A program made the translations under genes and the position numbers. Under the pieces are notes generated by a model. It searched no databases. It saw only the letters and a program-made list of their open reading frames with translations, and had not been told where the DNA came from. 64,000 bases of DNA from Annona cherimola (taxonomy: Eukaryota > Streptophyta > Magnoliopsida > Magnoliales > Annonaceae), in the NCBI GenBank assembly GCA_030490835.1, contig CM059975.1, forward strand, positions 54,985,174 to 55,049,173, in the 5' to 3' direction. Positions within the stretch are counted from its first letter, which is position 1. Each line of letters starts with the position of its first letter. Positions 1 to 13,049 of the stretch are shown piece by piece.

Positions 1-581
1 TATGATGATGATGAATGTGGACCATTGATTTTGATCAAAAATCTCAACCACCCCCTGCTCACGCCCCTGCCATTGCTGATTTTCATTTAATTTTTTAATT
101 TTTAATAAAAAGTCAAAAGGAGAATTAATAAAAAGTTAAGCTACTTTTTAATTTCCATTTGACGTTTTATCTTGACCCTTAATTTGTAATTTTCATCACA
201 TCTTAAACCATTCATCAAGTTCATCATGGATTTTCAACCATCCATAAAAAATTTCATCTAAATCCGACGTCCAGATTGCAAATTATGAATTTTTCTTTAA
301 TTTTTCACTAAAATCCGAAATTCTATTAAAATATCAAAAAGTATTACTATTTTGTCCTGTAGTGATTAAATCTCCTTTTTTTTCATTTTGTGATTAGGTT
401 AATCTACGTGATTAACTCTTAATCACCTCGATTACTATTCACGTGGTTTAATCCCATAATTGCATTTCTTTAACCTCTAATACACATGTTTTCATACTCA
501 TGAATATATATTTTATTAATACCTTACCTAGGGTTTACAACCCTAGGATTTTGTACACGTCTCTAAGATCGGGGTTTCACA
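1..581 (-). mobile_element. Partial gypsy LTR K, cut by window edge
   Basis: On the minus strand this starts TGTGAAACCCCGATC, the usual start of the gypsy LTRs in this window, and its first 60 bases resemble the starts of LTRs E and H (shared CCTAGGGTTGTAAACC). The LTR start lies at 581; the rest runs off the left edge, so the length and the target duplication cannot be checked. The base run after it (582-586, ACATG) should recur at the other end. No coding sequence is visible. Confidence 0.7.
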
Positions 582-1009
582 ACATGGGACGTCCACTTTT
601 GGGCAAAGTGAAAGAGAGAAAAAAATTCTCAAAGGAAAGCAGCGAGGGGACGTCCCAAGGGGGAAAGAAAAGGAAGAAAAGGAAGAAGAAAAGAGGAGGA
701 AAAGAAGAAAGAAAAGAGGAGAAACCAAGATAGAAAAGTTAGAGCAACATCTCTCCAATTCAAGTAAGTGTTGAGTTGAGTTTGGATCAATAAATTTTAT
801 GAATTTTAGCTTCATTTATGGGTCATGAATTTAATCCATAATGAATCCTTAAATGACGAGTTATGATGCCCTTAATTAGGGTATTAAAAAAGGAATGAAT
901 GAAAAGAACGGATTCAAGAGTTCAAGGGAGCTAGGTTTGACATTAAGATTGATTATGACATATGAACCTAGCTGGAATTTTTCCTAAATTCCATTTGATG
1001 TTGCTGTTT
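582..1009 (+). mobile_element. Fragment 1 of old gypsy LTR J
   Basis: Plus-strand LTR sequence collinear with the leader part of the C LTR (about 26880-27300). A purine-rich leader at 600-735 is followed by a splice-donor-like CAA|GTAAGTG with the GT at 764. The sequence resumes after solo LTR G at 12905, after solo LTR I at 17039 and after Copia A at 24718, so J is the oldest recognisable layer. The open frames here are translations of the purine-rich leader and are not called as genes. Confidence 0.7.
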
Positions 1010-1759
1010 TGTGGTGCCCCAACCCGAGGCATCACATCCTTACTCAAAGACCTTATCAATTGGTAAATGTGAATCAGGATTGTTGCCCTAATCACGCGAT
1101 AGGTTCTTAATTGGATCTCGTCCAAATTTTTTTCGTTTCATTTCTTTTATCTATTACCATTCATTTCTTTACATTCCACACCATTCATCTTACAAGCGAC
1201 AATATACTTGTAATCAATTGCACATATTAAGTGCGCATTTCATTCATGACATCTCAACTTGCCCTTCTACAATAAGGGTCCTCTTGACTTAATCATGACA
1301 TTTTCATACATACATTACATACATCCAATCATCAGTTCATATAGAACTTAGAACTTTAAATAATTTCACATATATCAGCGTAAAACATTAAAGCATATCG
1401 TCTCACACATCCTGGCTAATCATTTTAGCTCACATTTATATATCATCTCTTACCTTTCCTTAGATGCAAAGGTCCACAACCTCTTGAGCTTCCCGGTACC
1501 TGTCTAAGTTTTGGGAAAACAAATGTGAGTGATAACTCAGCAAACAAGCATTTTGGGGCAAGACTTTCCTTTAAAACATTTCCATAAACATCTTGAACAC
1601 CTTTTTACCTGAGGACATTTGTATGTCCTAAAACATTGTCATATAATCCTTTGTTTATGAGGACAATTCTATGTCCTAAAATATTTTCATAAACATCAAT
1701 TCTTAAAACCATTTACAAGTCACGTCTGGGCTTGTTAAGTCAAAACATATGTGTTTTAC

Positions 1760-4700
1760 TGTGGCGCCCCAGCCCGAGCGTCACATCCTTACCTCAGGAT
1801 CTATCAATTGGTAAATGTGAATCAGGATTGTTGCCCTGATCACGCGGCGGGTTCTTATTGGATTTTTATCCAGTTAATCCTAACTCCTTAGGATTTTATA
1901 TCATTTATACATTCTATTTCCATCAAATGCCATTTTAGGCCATTATATCATTTGAGAATTACACATGTCATCTCATAACCTGCATACTTATTCATATCAT
2001 GATATTTCATGCCTTAGCATTACCCATAAAAAATTTTTGCCAATCCATAGGCATAAAACATAACATAATTCATATACAACATTAAATAATAATTTAATTG
2101 TTAACATTCATTTTCATTGTTAACATTCATATAACCATTCAAACCTTAGGTTCATACACAGGTAACTCATAGAAATCCATTCATCCTTGAATCTCCACCT
2201 GTGCTCCTTGCCTCCTTCCTTTCACCTGTCTATGGGTTTGGAAAACAAAACGTGAGTCGAAACTCAGTAAGTAAGCTGTATATTTTGCAGGCCATCCATT
2301 TTGAAGGCATGTTTATTCAAAAACATTTTTCTCCCTTCGGTAGAGACACTTATCAAGTGATCAACTACCTGTGGAGCAAAAACCTTTTCATAAACATTTC
2401 ATGAAAATCATTCATGAAAAACCATTCACATAAACCACTTGCAAACATTTAATAATCATTGGATGTGCAAATTCATCATTTCCATTAATGATGTTATCCT
2501 TCATGTGAGGGTACGCTAGCACGGGGAACATTATACCATGACATGTCCTTTTCATCTTTGGCGCCGGACCTTCCGACTTGGCAACGTCAAAGGGGACTCC
2601 TTGTCCACTTACTACCTCGACTAGCCTACTTCATTTCCATTCCATGCATGTCCTTTAGTCACCCCGGCATTATATACCTCCTTACACATGGAACTTGTCA
2701 TTCTCATGTAGAGAATTCTTTGCACCATCCCTTTCGAAACATCGTTTCAACGAAACATCGTATAAACTCATGTTTCAACACATTTCAAGCATAATTGCGA
2801 AACCATAGGCAATCATTTATTTCAAAAGAAATAAAAATTTCAATACACATATAAACAAGGAATGGCCATCCTTAAATACCTTGTAATGAAAACCAAAATT
2901 ATTTAGAAAGCTGCTTGCTTACCTTGCTTGCTTAGCTTCTCGTTTCGCTTATCCCTTTGCCTTTGCCTATACATATAAGAATGATATAACATTCATATAT
3001 TTCCTTTGCTTGCATTCAACTCAGTTTTCCAACCCATTTCATATACATCCATCATTCATTTGACTTCATAAGTCATTATACACATATATGGCTTATTTTG
3101 CACCCATTATCATAACTTACACACATTCGGCCATTATACAACATAGCATATACATATAACCTTAAAATTAGGGTATTCTTTCAATATCATAAAATTCATT
3201 CCATACACATCATTCATAGCTTCATTAAGCTTACTTTTCCATTTTCCCCATTTTTCTCAAAACACACATACGGGTGTTTCTTCTACATACATATCTTTGC
3301 CTTAGCCTTATAATTCAAGTCCAAAAATTTGGATTAATATCATATCATTTCAAACAGATATATAAACATGGGATTCATCTCATTTCCATGCATTTTTGCA
3401 TAAAAACATTTTTCATAGGTCATTCATCACCCGTTTACCGTTATCCCTTCACATAAGCTCATTTAGCACTTAAACACAATGTATTTCATAAAATTTCCTA
3501 ACTCAGAAATTTAATCCATTTTTCAGCAGGTTAATTAACCTTTAATACCACTTTACTTAAGGTATTTTCATGGGGTTTAAAATCCATTCTTCATAGGTTC
3601 CCATAACAGCAAGTTTGGAACCCGTTTTCCACCCGTTTAACGTGTCTTTGGACACATAACTATGGGCAGCCCTAAAATCCGAATTTTCCAGCAATTAAAT
3701 CCATTTTTCTCAACCCATTTTCTAGGTTTTAACATATATTCAACATTCATACATTATCATTTCTCAAAACAGCAAGTTACCCTTACGTTTTGAGACCCGT
3801 TTCGCGTCGGTTCAACGTTCTTTCATAAAAATCGTAAAAATCAGATTTAGGGTTTATTTCTCCCAAATATTTTGGACATACATCATACCTTAAACTTAGG
3901 GTATTTTACCCTACATAAAATGTATAAAACATGTACACCCATTTCCATAGGTTTTTTAGCATATATCTTGCAATTTCGGGTCATAAACCCTACTTCATGT
4001 TCCATAACTTCAAAATTTCATCACTTAAGCATAAAACCTCATATTCTTGGCATAAATACATGATTCATAGCTTAATCAAAATATCAAATCCAAACAGAAA
4101 CTTATCTTAGAGATTTAGGGTTTAACAACTTGGATTTTTCATCCCTTATGCATGCATAACTCCATTTCCATTAACTTTAACTTAAAAATTCATGATTAAA
4201 ACTTAATACCCAATCCATATTCATGCAAAGGAATGTTAAAACATCATTTTACAGATTCTTTAAGCATGATTTTCATTTCCAAGTTTTGAGTTTAAGAACT
4301 CAAGTTAAACAACCCCAAAATCATCACATACTTACTTTGATTTGTAGCGAATCAAATCTTAGCAACTTGAAGTAATTTCTTCTTCAAATTTCCTTCCTTT
4401 TTCCCTTGATTTTCTCCCCTATTTCCTTGAGAAAATTCGTGAGTTTTTGATGGTTCCCTTGGACGTGTTCAGCACTTAGAAAATGGTCTCACAATTTCAT
4501 CTCAACTCAACGTGCAAGGGCTTATACATGTTGCTAGAATTTTTCCAGCAGTGGCGCCCACTTGTGCTGCAATTCCACCCCTATTCAATGCTCCCTTATC
4601 TACAATATGAGGTGGGTGAATTTGGGCCAAGTAAAATGCATTTTTACTTTTTACAAAAATCACAAAAATCTGCATCACTTGACCGTAATCTGCATATCCA

Positions 4701-5851
4701 TTTCAAGCCCAAATCTGTCCAGATTTTTGCATCCCATTTTTCATTTTTATTTCATGTAAAAACGTGGGTAATTTATGCTCCTAATCACCCTTTAATTCCT
4801 CCATAAATTTGGTGTTAAGAAAAATTAATAAAATGGCTAAAACTGCCACTTTTCTACACATTATTCCACCCACCATGTTGTCCACATTTTCAGCAGTATA
4901 TACCTACCTTTTTGCATTTTTTAATTGCTGAAAATCTCCATTATTGAATGAAAATATCATGTACTTACATCCCTGCAACATTTAGGCATTTTTGAAAAAT
5001 AAAAAAAATCAATTTGGACAGCCCAAATAGCCTTGGACGTCCCTTCCTTGCCACCTTCTCCATGACTTTGGAAAATCCATCATAACTTGCATTAAATGGA
5101 TGGATAATTTCTATATTTATGCTTTTTCAATAAATAAATAAAATACCCAAAGAATGGTCTGAAATTTTCCACCTCAAATTCCTTTTGCATCAAGCATTTA
5201 TGTATGGTACTCCACATTAATGCCTTGGTACTTTTGTGGAGCATAAGTCAAACATGCTCACCTTTTTCCATGCAGGAATTTTCTCAATACTTCATGCATA
5301 ATCCAAGCCATCCAAAATAAACATCTCACCTTTCCATTCAACCATTTCAAATTTCAACTTAATCCGAGTTTTCTAGCTCCCGATATAGCCATTTAAAGTT
5401 AACGGTTGAAATGAACATATACTTAAAAATTCATAATTCTCATTTCATCAAGAATTTTCATAATATTTTTATTCCATAATACCAAGTCCATCATTAAAAA
5501 TTTTCGTTTCAAATTTCACTTGAATCCGCCTTATAGGCGTTGAGTTATGAATTTTTCAATATTTTCCATCACACTTGTCAATTTCCATATTAATTTCCAT
5601 AATTCATTTTAAATAATGGAAAATGATTTTTCATGATAAATTTGCACCATTAAATCACAAATAATTCATTCTAACCTCATTGTCTCATTTAGGCTCAAAA
5701 TGCTTAATCACATCATTAATGCTAACCCATAACCCTAATTGCCATAATTAGCAAAATCATAAAATACCTTCATAATTCCATAATTCATAAATAATCATCA
5801 AATACGTGTTCGATGCATACATACGGGTCCTACTTGGGTTAGGGTTTCACA
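1760..5851 (-). mobile_element. Solo gypsy LTR F
   Basis: Minus-strand LTR of 4092 bp, starting TGTGAAACCCTAACCC at 5851 and ending GGGGCGCCACA at 1760, with target duplication TTTAC at 1755-1759 and 5852-5856. It is inserted inside solo LTR G. A donor-like AAA|GTAAGTAT lies at 4335. The micro-exon-like block is 2966-2923, and the acceptor-like CCCATAG|ACAG is at 2231-2230. The stem-loop TGAGT-TTCG-ACTCA occupies 2253-2266. The TATA candidate at 4528-4523 is weak. No coding sequence is seen. Confidence 0.92.
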
Positions 5852-5934
5852 TTTACCCTCTTTAATTAATTTTCTTTAGTCTTGTGTGAACATTTATAAT
5901 GTTCCAAGACATTTACTTAAAACATTCTTTTGCC

Positions 5935-6410
5935 AATGGATGTTTTTACGTCCAAAATATTTTTTCATTATAAATTCCTTTAGCCAAGGGACATTTGATG
6001 TCCCAAAACATCTTTGACATAAACTTTCTTTGACAGTGGACATTTATATGTCTTAAAACATTCTTCCACATAAATCTTTTTGGAAATGGACATTCATATT
6101 TCCTAAGATATTTTTCATATAAACTCTTTGGCAAAGGACATTCTCATGTCCAAAAACACTTTTCATTTAAGCACTTTAGCATTGGACATTCTCATGTCCA
6201 TAAATACTTTTCACAGAATTCTTTTCATAATCCCCATCTTGGGGCTTGTTTATAGCAAACAAGACATAAAACTTATTTCGTATTGTCCATTTTGGGGCTT
6301 GTTAAAGCAACAAGACACATAAAGCAATTTTCATATAAACCCTATTTCATAATCCCCATCTTGGGGCTTGTTTATAACAAACAAGGCATAAAATACGTAA
6401 TCCATTTTCA
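5935..6410 (-). repeat. Short-period repeat array inside LTR G
   Basis: Two array types adjoin. From about 5935 to 6200, units of roughly 45-55 bp each carry a small palindrome of the form GGACAT-loop-ATGTCC (for example 5989-6003, 6136-6151 and 6184-6199). From about 6228 to 6410, three units share a TTGGGGCTTGTT core beginning near 6239, 6292 and 6361. Related GGACAT palindromes occur at 1612-1629 and 1660-1677 on the other side of insertion F, so F split this array. Confidence 0.75.
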
Positions 6411-6580
6411 TAAAAGCATTTGCATAGAAAACATTTCCTTTCATCCTTTTATTTACACTTTTGTGTAAAACACCCTGTTTTTAGGGTAACTTGTTCATAA
6501 TGGCTCATAAAATCCTATTTAGGATAACTTTTTGTAAAAATACTTTTATGTCCCAATCTTTGGGTTTTTCAAAAGCAAAA

Positions 6581-9502
6581 TATGGCACCCTGAACTGAGC
6601 GTCACAACCTTACTCCAAGATCTATCGATTGGTAAATGTGACTCAGGATTGTTGCCCTGATCACGCGGCGGGTTCTTAATTAGATCTCGTCTAATTCTTT
6701 TCTTTCTTTTTCTTTTCTTTCATCACATAAACATATACTCATCATCATTCATAATGGACTTATCCATATCATCATAAATTATCAACTTCTCATATTATTC
6801 ATCACTTCATAATTTCATACAACCTATGTCTTTTTCACCATATCCCATTAGGGCATTTATTCATACAAAAATCTACTAACTTTTGTAGATTCCTCTTTTC
6901 CTTTGGCAACACATGTCTTTCATCTCTTGGCTTTCCCTACACCTGTCTGAGGTTGGGAAAACAAAACATGAGTCGAAACTCAATAAGCAAACATTTTTCA
7001 TTTTAAATGCATTCTTCTCCATTCTATAGAAGACACTTATCAAGTGATCAACTATCAAATACACAGAAAACTTTTCATAAAAATCATTTCATAAACATTG
7101 AATGTGCAAATGCTTCCTTTCGATTCCTAACATAAACCTTCGTGTGCGGGTACGCTAGCCTAGGGAACATCTTACATAACAGGGTCCAATACGCCGGCTT
7201 TCTCCGACTTGGCCTCATCAAGGGGAACCTTTCTTCCTCTTGATGCCTACATCATGTCCTACATGCATGACTTCTGATTTTCCCGGCATTATATACCTCT
7301 TACATCAGGTGACTTATCATTCTCATGTAGAGAATTATTTGCACCATTCCTTAAAAATATCATTTCAAATCCATGCTTTCCTTTTCAATCCATGTATGAA
7401 AATGCATTGTATTCATTCACACATAACATTCCATTGCCTCCACCTCTTGGGAGGATGCTACCGACACACGACCCATACGACTCGGCAATAGTGAAGGGGG
7501 ACCCTTTGATCCGCTTTCTACCTCCACCAAAGCCTCTTCATTAGACATCATACGTGTGCATGAACATCACATGATATCAATATGCCGGCATAACTTTTTA
7601 TAAAAACTCATAAACATTCATCATTTCAAAACATTATAGGAATGACTACCGTTAAACACATTTCATAAATACTTGAGAATAAAATCACATTTTCAAAGTT
7701 GTTCTTACTTACCTTCTCAATCCATGTCCTCAACCTTCTCCTTTCCTCTTCCTATACAAGGAAATTGGATATTTTATCCATCTATTCCATGTCTTAGATT
7801 GCTTTCTATACATGCTTTATGATCACATATTACCTCATTTTTATAGAGGTTATCCCTTTATAAATACTTGGTCATTACCTCCTTATATAGATTTTTATCC
7901 ATAAATCCTTAAAAATTAAATCCATACATCCTTATAAAAAATAAATCTTAATTTTTCCCAAAATCACGTTGTTCACTGTTCATGATTACTGTAGCATATT
8001 ACTGTTCATCCGAGGTTACTGTTCACAGCGTGTTGGTTACTATTCATGGGTTTCAAAAATTGACATTTTTTCCAAAAATAAAAATACCATGACGTAGCTC
8101 TCAGTTAGAATATCATGGAAAAATTCATGAATTTTGAATTTATCATCATGTACTTGGCTAAATAAATCATTTTCTCGATATACTAAAATTCATCATAATT
8201 TCACTTAAGCATAATTCTTAAATCCAAAAATCATGAGATTAATATATCATCATTCCAACACCATACCTATCATAAACATTTATCCAAAATCATCATTTAG
8301 AAATATTGGAGCATTATTTACTCATCTTATGCATGATTTTCCCGAATGCTTTATCCTTGCTCCAAATTTTTGATATTTTGGCATAATTCCAATTAAGCAG
8401 CATAACTATACTTATTTTCTCATGCTTAGGCATTGAATAAGCATAGTTTTATCCTACTTAACACCCAAAAGAAATTTAGAAAGAATTCCCTTACCTCAAG
8501 TAGAAAAACTCTCCTCCTACTTGGCCTTTCTCTCTCTTTCCTTCTCTCCTTCTCTCTCTAAGGCTAAAAACGAATTTTGGGGGTTGAAAATGCTCAATGG
8601 AGCTGGGATTTATGCCTTTAGACGTTCACCCCATGCCCTTATTTATACCCTTCCATTTTCTACTAAATTGTAATTTACCCCCTCTTGCAATAGGTATTTA
8701 TTTCTAAATATTTTTGCTAGGAAATTTCTCAGCAATTTTCACCATGTCATTGAGCCTTGTGCCAGCCCATATTTTCAACCATTGCTGCTAATTATTTATG
8801 GGTTTTGTTTTTTTTATGAAAAATCATTTTTTATTCCAAATTAATCTCAACCATTCATTGCATGATAAGCTTTAATCTTAACCATTGATTTTTGCTCCAA
8901 CTCCTAGGTACTGTTCACGTCTAATATTCCCCTTGACTTGTTGCTGATTTTCATTTAATGAAAATGCCTTTTAATTAATTAAAATTATCAAAGTCAAATC
9001 GTTAATTAATGAAAAAGCACAAGTGCTTTTTTGATCCATAAATGACATTCAATCTTGACCCTTAATTCATAATTTTTAATCAATCTTGGACCATTTATCA
9101 TGTCCATCATCATATTTTGGCCATCCATAAAAAATTTCATCTTAATCCGACGTCCGGATTGCGAGATATGAATTTTTCTTCATTTATTTCACAAAAATCC
9201 ATACAAATCCGAAAATTATTATTTTAATCCAAAAAGCACTTTTGTCCTTTAGTGGAAAGCTTCTTTTTTCATCTTTATTAATTAAGTTAATCCAAAGTGT
9301 TAACTTAACATATTTCTTAATCCCATGTTTACTATTCATATTTACTATTCATCCGAATTAACATTCCATAATTAGCTATTTAATCCTCCAATGTCATACA
9401 TTGCAAAATATCATTAATATATATTTCATATAAATATAATTATATTACCCAAGGTTTATAACCCTAGAGTTTCATACACGTTCCTAAAATTGGTATTTCA
9501 CA
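6581..9502 (-). mobile_element. Solo gypsy LTR H
   Basis: Minus-strand LTR of 2922 bp, starting TGTGAAATACC at 9502 and ending GGTGCCATA at 6581 (the final CA is mutated to TA), with target duplication CAAAA at 6576-6580 and 9503-9507. It is nested in G. It has a clear TATAAATA at 8647-8640, a donor-like GAG|GTAAGG at 8494, a micro-exon-like block at 7751-7713, an acceptor-like CTCAG|ACAG at 6948-6947 and the stem-loop TGAGT-TTCG-ACTCA at 6969-6982. Its 5' part resembles LTRs E and K, which marks a second LTR subfamily. No ORF is supported. Confidence 0.9.
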
Positions 9503-9800
9503 CAAAACATAGGCAATGCATTTCTCCCCATCCAGTAGTGACACTTAGCAAGTGATCATTTTACCTTTTGGAAGAGAATCTATCATTAACAGCACGCTAG
9601 CCAGGCGGCGGTTCCTTCATCTTCTCCCATCTCAGGGAGGGCGCCGCTGGCCTCCTGCCATCCCTTAAAGACTTGGCCATATGTAGAGTGGGCCCCGGTC
9701 TATCTTCAATCGTGCTCTACAATCGACCTATTTCTTGTATTGGTGCACTATACATCATTATCGTAAATGTTCATATGCTAGCATAATCTTATAAAACATC

Positions 9801-9908
9801 ACAGACCGTAGCCCGTGTCCTTTTAAACCATCTTGAAAAACATCACAGACTGTAGTCTATGTCTTTTTAAATCATTTTGAAAAAAGAACATCACGGACCA
9901 CAGTCCGT
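9801..9908 (-). repeat. Three tandem stem-loop repeats in LTR G
   Basis: Three copies, about 45 bp apart, each hold a small inverted repeat: 9801-9818, 9845-9862 and 9893-9908. The last pairs ACGGAC with GTCCGT around a CACA loop. LTR E carries the same kind of element with ACAGAC/GTCTGT stems (42685-42700), so the paired positions change together. Confidence 0.6.
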
Positions 9909-12904
9909 GTCAACTTGTAAAGCGAGCGCACCCACTTTAAACAAGTTATCATTTGAAATCTAGTTTTAGGATGACCTTCTTTAAATTCTTTGAGAAACAT
10001 TTTGAGTAAAATATTTTGATAAGCATTTGAGATCTTTGAGAAAAGAATAGATCTTAAAATCCTCGTAATAAAGAAACTTCGAAGCTTTTGAATTTTCAAG
10101 AATAAACCACGTTTTTTTCTAGCATTTTCTTGGTTTCCATTTCGGAGACTTTGGCTCACAAAGGATATGCAATTGTACCATCCCCTTCTCAACTACCCTG
10201 ATATCAAATTCTTGTCCACATATCCATCTTGCCATTTTTACATAAAGAGTGGCTAGCATAGTCTTTTGCATGCCATTCTAGCAACCCGAAATCAAACCAT
10301 TCTACGAAATCAACTTATCTGGTTGGTCATCCTTAAACCCCTTTTTAACAATATTCATATAAATATTTTTTCAAAACGTTCTCAACATATTTCCTTATCT
10401 AAAGGAAATCAAAACTTCTCTAATATCACTTCCAACATATGGACCATGTCCAAATTATCATTTATGATTAAACGTTAAGGCATCAAAATCAAATCCCTTT
10501 TGAAATCAACATCATAAAGAACTTGCTTGCTTAAAATTCATTGGTGTAAAGCATAAAATCCTTAAGAAACAACATCATGAAGAATTTTCCTACTTGTAAG
10601 CAAATTCCTAAATCCATCAACATAAAGCATTCCCAATCTTCACTTGTGATAAAATAATTATCTTGAAAAGTGTTGTTTGCTTCCCATGAAGCAAACCTTG
10701 AGGTTTTCCATTAAAGTCATCCTTTTCCCAAACTTGTGACTTTTCGTTAAAGCCATCATTTTCAAAACTTGTGCTTGCCCATTCATAAGAAATTCATAAA
10801 ATATCGATCATAAATGTATTCAACCATTTCAACATACAAGAGAAAATTAATATTTTGGAAAGTTCGCTTGCTTACCTGAGATGACCTTAATCCCTTTCTC
10901 CATACATTTCCTTGCCTTTGTCTAGATAAATGAAAATGACATTTTATTTATATACATCAAATTCAAATGCTTGCATCCCTTAGGGTTTTCTAACCTACAT
11001 GAATCCATTTGGATTTACGTTAAACTAACTTAACCCACTTGCCTCTCAAGTTGGGTGTCCATTTTCTAATTCTCACATTGGTATAAGTTGTGCTTTCATA
11101 GCACCCGTTCCTTTTAAAATCCACTTATAATAGGTTAAACCTTCATAATCACTTATGATATTTTATTTATCTTCCATTGTAAGTTAAATTTCATCCAAAA
11201 AATCTGGAATCTAACATTTATTTCAATTTATTCCTCAATCTGTCTATAATGCGGAAATCATACACACTGATCTCTCTAATTTTTGAATCATAATCAAATC
11301 AAGGAACCTAAATCTGAAATTTCTATCATACCTTCATAAGTATATGACTTAACCAAAATAAATATTTCCAGCACAACATATGAAGTATTTATATTTATTC
11401 TGGTATTTCTACTCTGCTAGATAGCAGCATCAATTTTCAAACAATTCATATCACGTTAATTATTAGGTATATTTATACCATTCATAAACTAATTTTTATT
11501 TTTGTAGAGTGTTACTCATGATGTTTTCCACATCATATAAACTTTTCAGATCAAAATTATTTGTATAAAAATTATTAAAAATCATTTGGTGTAGCTTATC
11601 CTGACACCCGTTCAACCCTGGTTAGGTTGATTTTCCCGGATTTTTAATTTACAAAATACTCATCCTTTTAAGCGGAAGATTGGGTCGTTCCTTAATAACC
11701 CTATCATGAGTTCTCACAAAAACGTTCATGCTAAAACTTATTCATTTACTATTCCATTCATATTTTTCTTTCCTATTCCAGATTCAATATATATGAACAT
11801 ATCCATGTGATTCATTTCACCCTTATAAGTATTAACACATAATTTATACGAGGATTTGGTTTACTCAATCATTCAGCAAGCATTCAAAGAGATATTTACC
11901 CATGAATTTAATATATATAACCATCTTTACCTTAATCATCAACCAAACATGATTTAGGTTAACATATATAAATAAAAAACGCATAATACTCACTTAAATT
12001 AAACATGAACATGGGTAAGCCTTGTTGAATCCTTTTTCCTTTCCTTTCTTCTTCCTTTTCCTCCTTGCTTGGCCTGCTTGTGATGACCCTAGCTGCTGCC
12101 CCTTTGTAGAGAAAATTTTCTCTCCTTTTCTCTCTCTCTTTCTCTCCATACCTAGGACATTCCAAAGGGATGCCCCTTTTGTCCCTTTTATAAGGATGCT
12201 TTCCACCTTGCTTACTCCCTAAGTCTTCCATCTTGCTTGCTCCCTAAGTCTTCCACTTTGCTTTTTCCTTAAGCTTCCTCCTTTACTTGCTCCTTAAGAA
12301 ACCTCTTTCGTCCTTTGTGATTAAGAAATTTCCATAGTAATTAGCTTAATCCAATCCTTCGATAAAATAGATTTCATAATTTTATTCAATCGTTTCAAGT
12401 TTCGTCTCAATACGAATTTTCTACATCAAGTTATGATCATTTGAAATTATCCTTTGGGTGTGAGATGAAAATAAATAATTATCATCTTAATCCCATCATA
12501 TTTTCCTTAATCCAATCCACCCATAAGTTTATGGTTGAGCCCAAATTCATGAGCTTATCTTTCAATTTTCATCTTAATCCGCTTTATAGGCGTCAAGTTA
12601 TGAATTTTTCTACATTTTCAACATAATTCCATAATTATCATTTTAATTTTCATAATTAAATCATGAAAATTAAAATAATTATGCATGCCACATTAGCATC
12701 TTCTAATCCTCATTAAGCCCCTTTTGGTCATATTGACTCACATTGGGCTATGACGATTAATTTTAATCACCATTCTTAATCACAACCCTAGCTGCAAAAT
12801 ATCATTAAATCATAAAATCATCCATAAACCAACCAAATCATACATAATTCATGTTTATATGCCAAATGCATATGCAAGAGCCCTACTTGGGTCTGGGTAT
12901 CTCA

Positions 12905-13049
12905 TGTTTTAATCATGTTTGATGTTTGAATTATGATTCATGATTCTATAATTTATATATGTTAATTTGGGTATGAATTATGAACCCTAGAAAGGATAAA
13001 ACTTAGGGTTGTCAACATGATCCAATTTTCACTCTTTTGAGATGATTAT
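12905..13049 (+). mobile_element. Fragment 2 of old gypsy LTR J
   Basis: Short plus-strand piece between solo LTRs G and I. Together with 582-1009 and 17039-17527 it follows the order of the C 5' LTR (about 27300-27500), including the run from 'atgaatcatgc'-like to 'gggtaaattac'-like sequence. The first five bases are the TGTTT duplication of G; the last five are the ATTAT duplication of I. Confidence 0.65.

Larger units (their letters stand above)
1010..12904 (-). mobile_element. Solo gypsy LTR G, with nested F and H
   Basis: Minus-strand LTR beginning TGAGATACCC at 12904 and ending GGCACCACA at 1010, flanked by the 5-bp duplication TGTTT (1005-1009 and 12905-12909). Removing F and H with their duplications leaves about 4.87 kb. 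No internal region is present, so this is a solo LTR left by LTR-LTR recombination. A TATA-like TATAAAAG lies at 12192-12185, a donor-like GTGAGTAT at 11993, a micro-exon-like block at 10921-10876 (TAG before, GTAAGC after), a second acceptor-like TTAG|ACAG near 1505-1504, and the conserved U5 block at 1010-1115. Confidence 0.9.

Noticed and set aside
500..733. 77-codon Lys-rich frame
   Set aside because: Crosses the boundary between LTRs K and J and translates a purine-rich leader; no protein features.
4483..4806. 107-codon frame in LTR F
   Set aside because: Lies across the U3/R region on the strand opposite to the LTR; no conserved counterpart in LTRs I, D or G.
8521..8565. CT-rich runs (also 12110-12150 and 52140-52170) as regulatory GAGA elements
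   Set aside because: They are simple-sequence parts of LTR or ORF3 leaders; nothing beyond composition supports a specific site.
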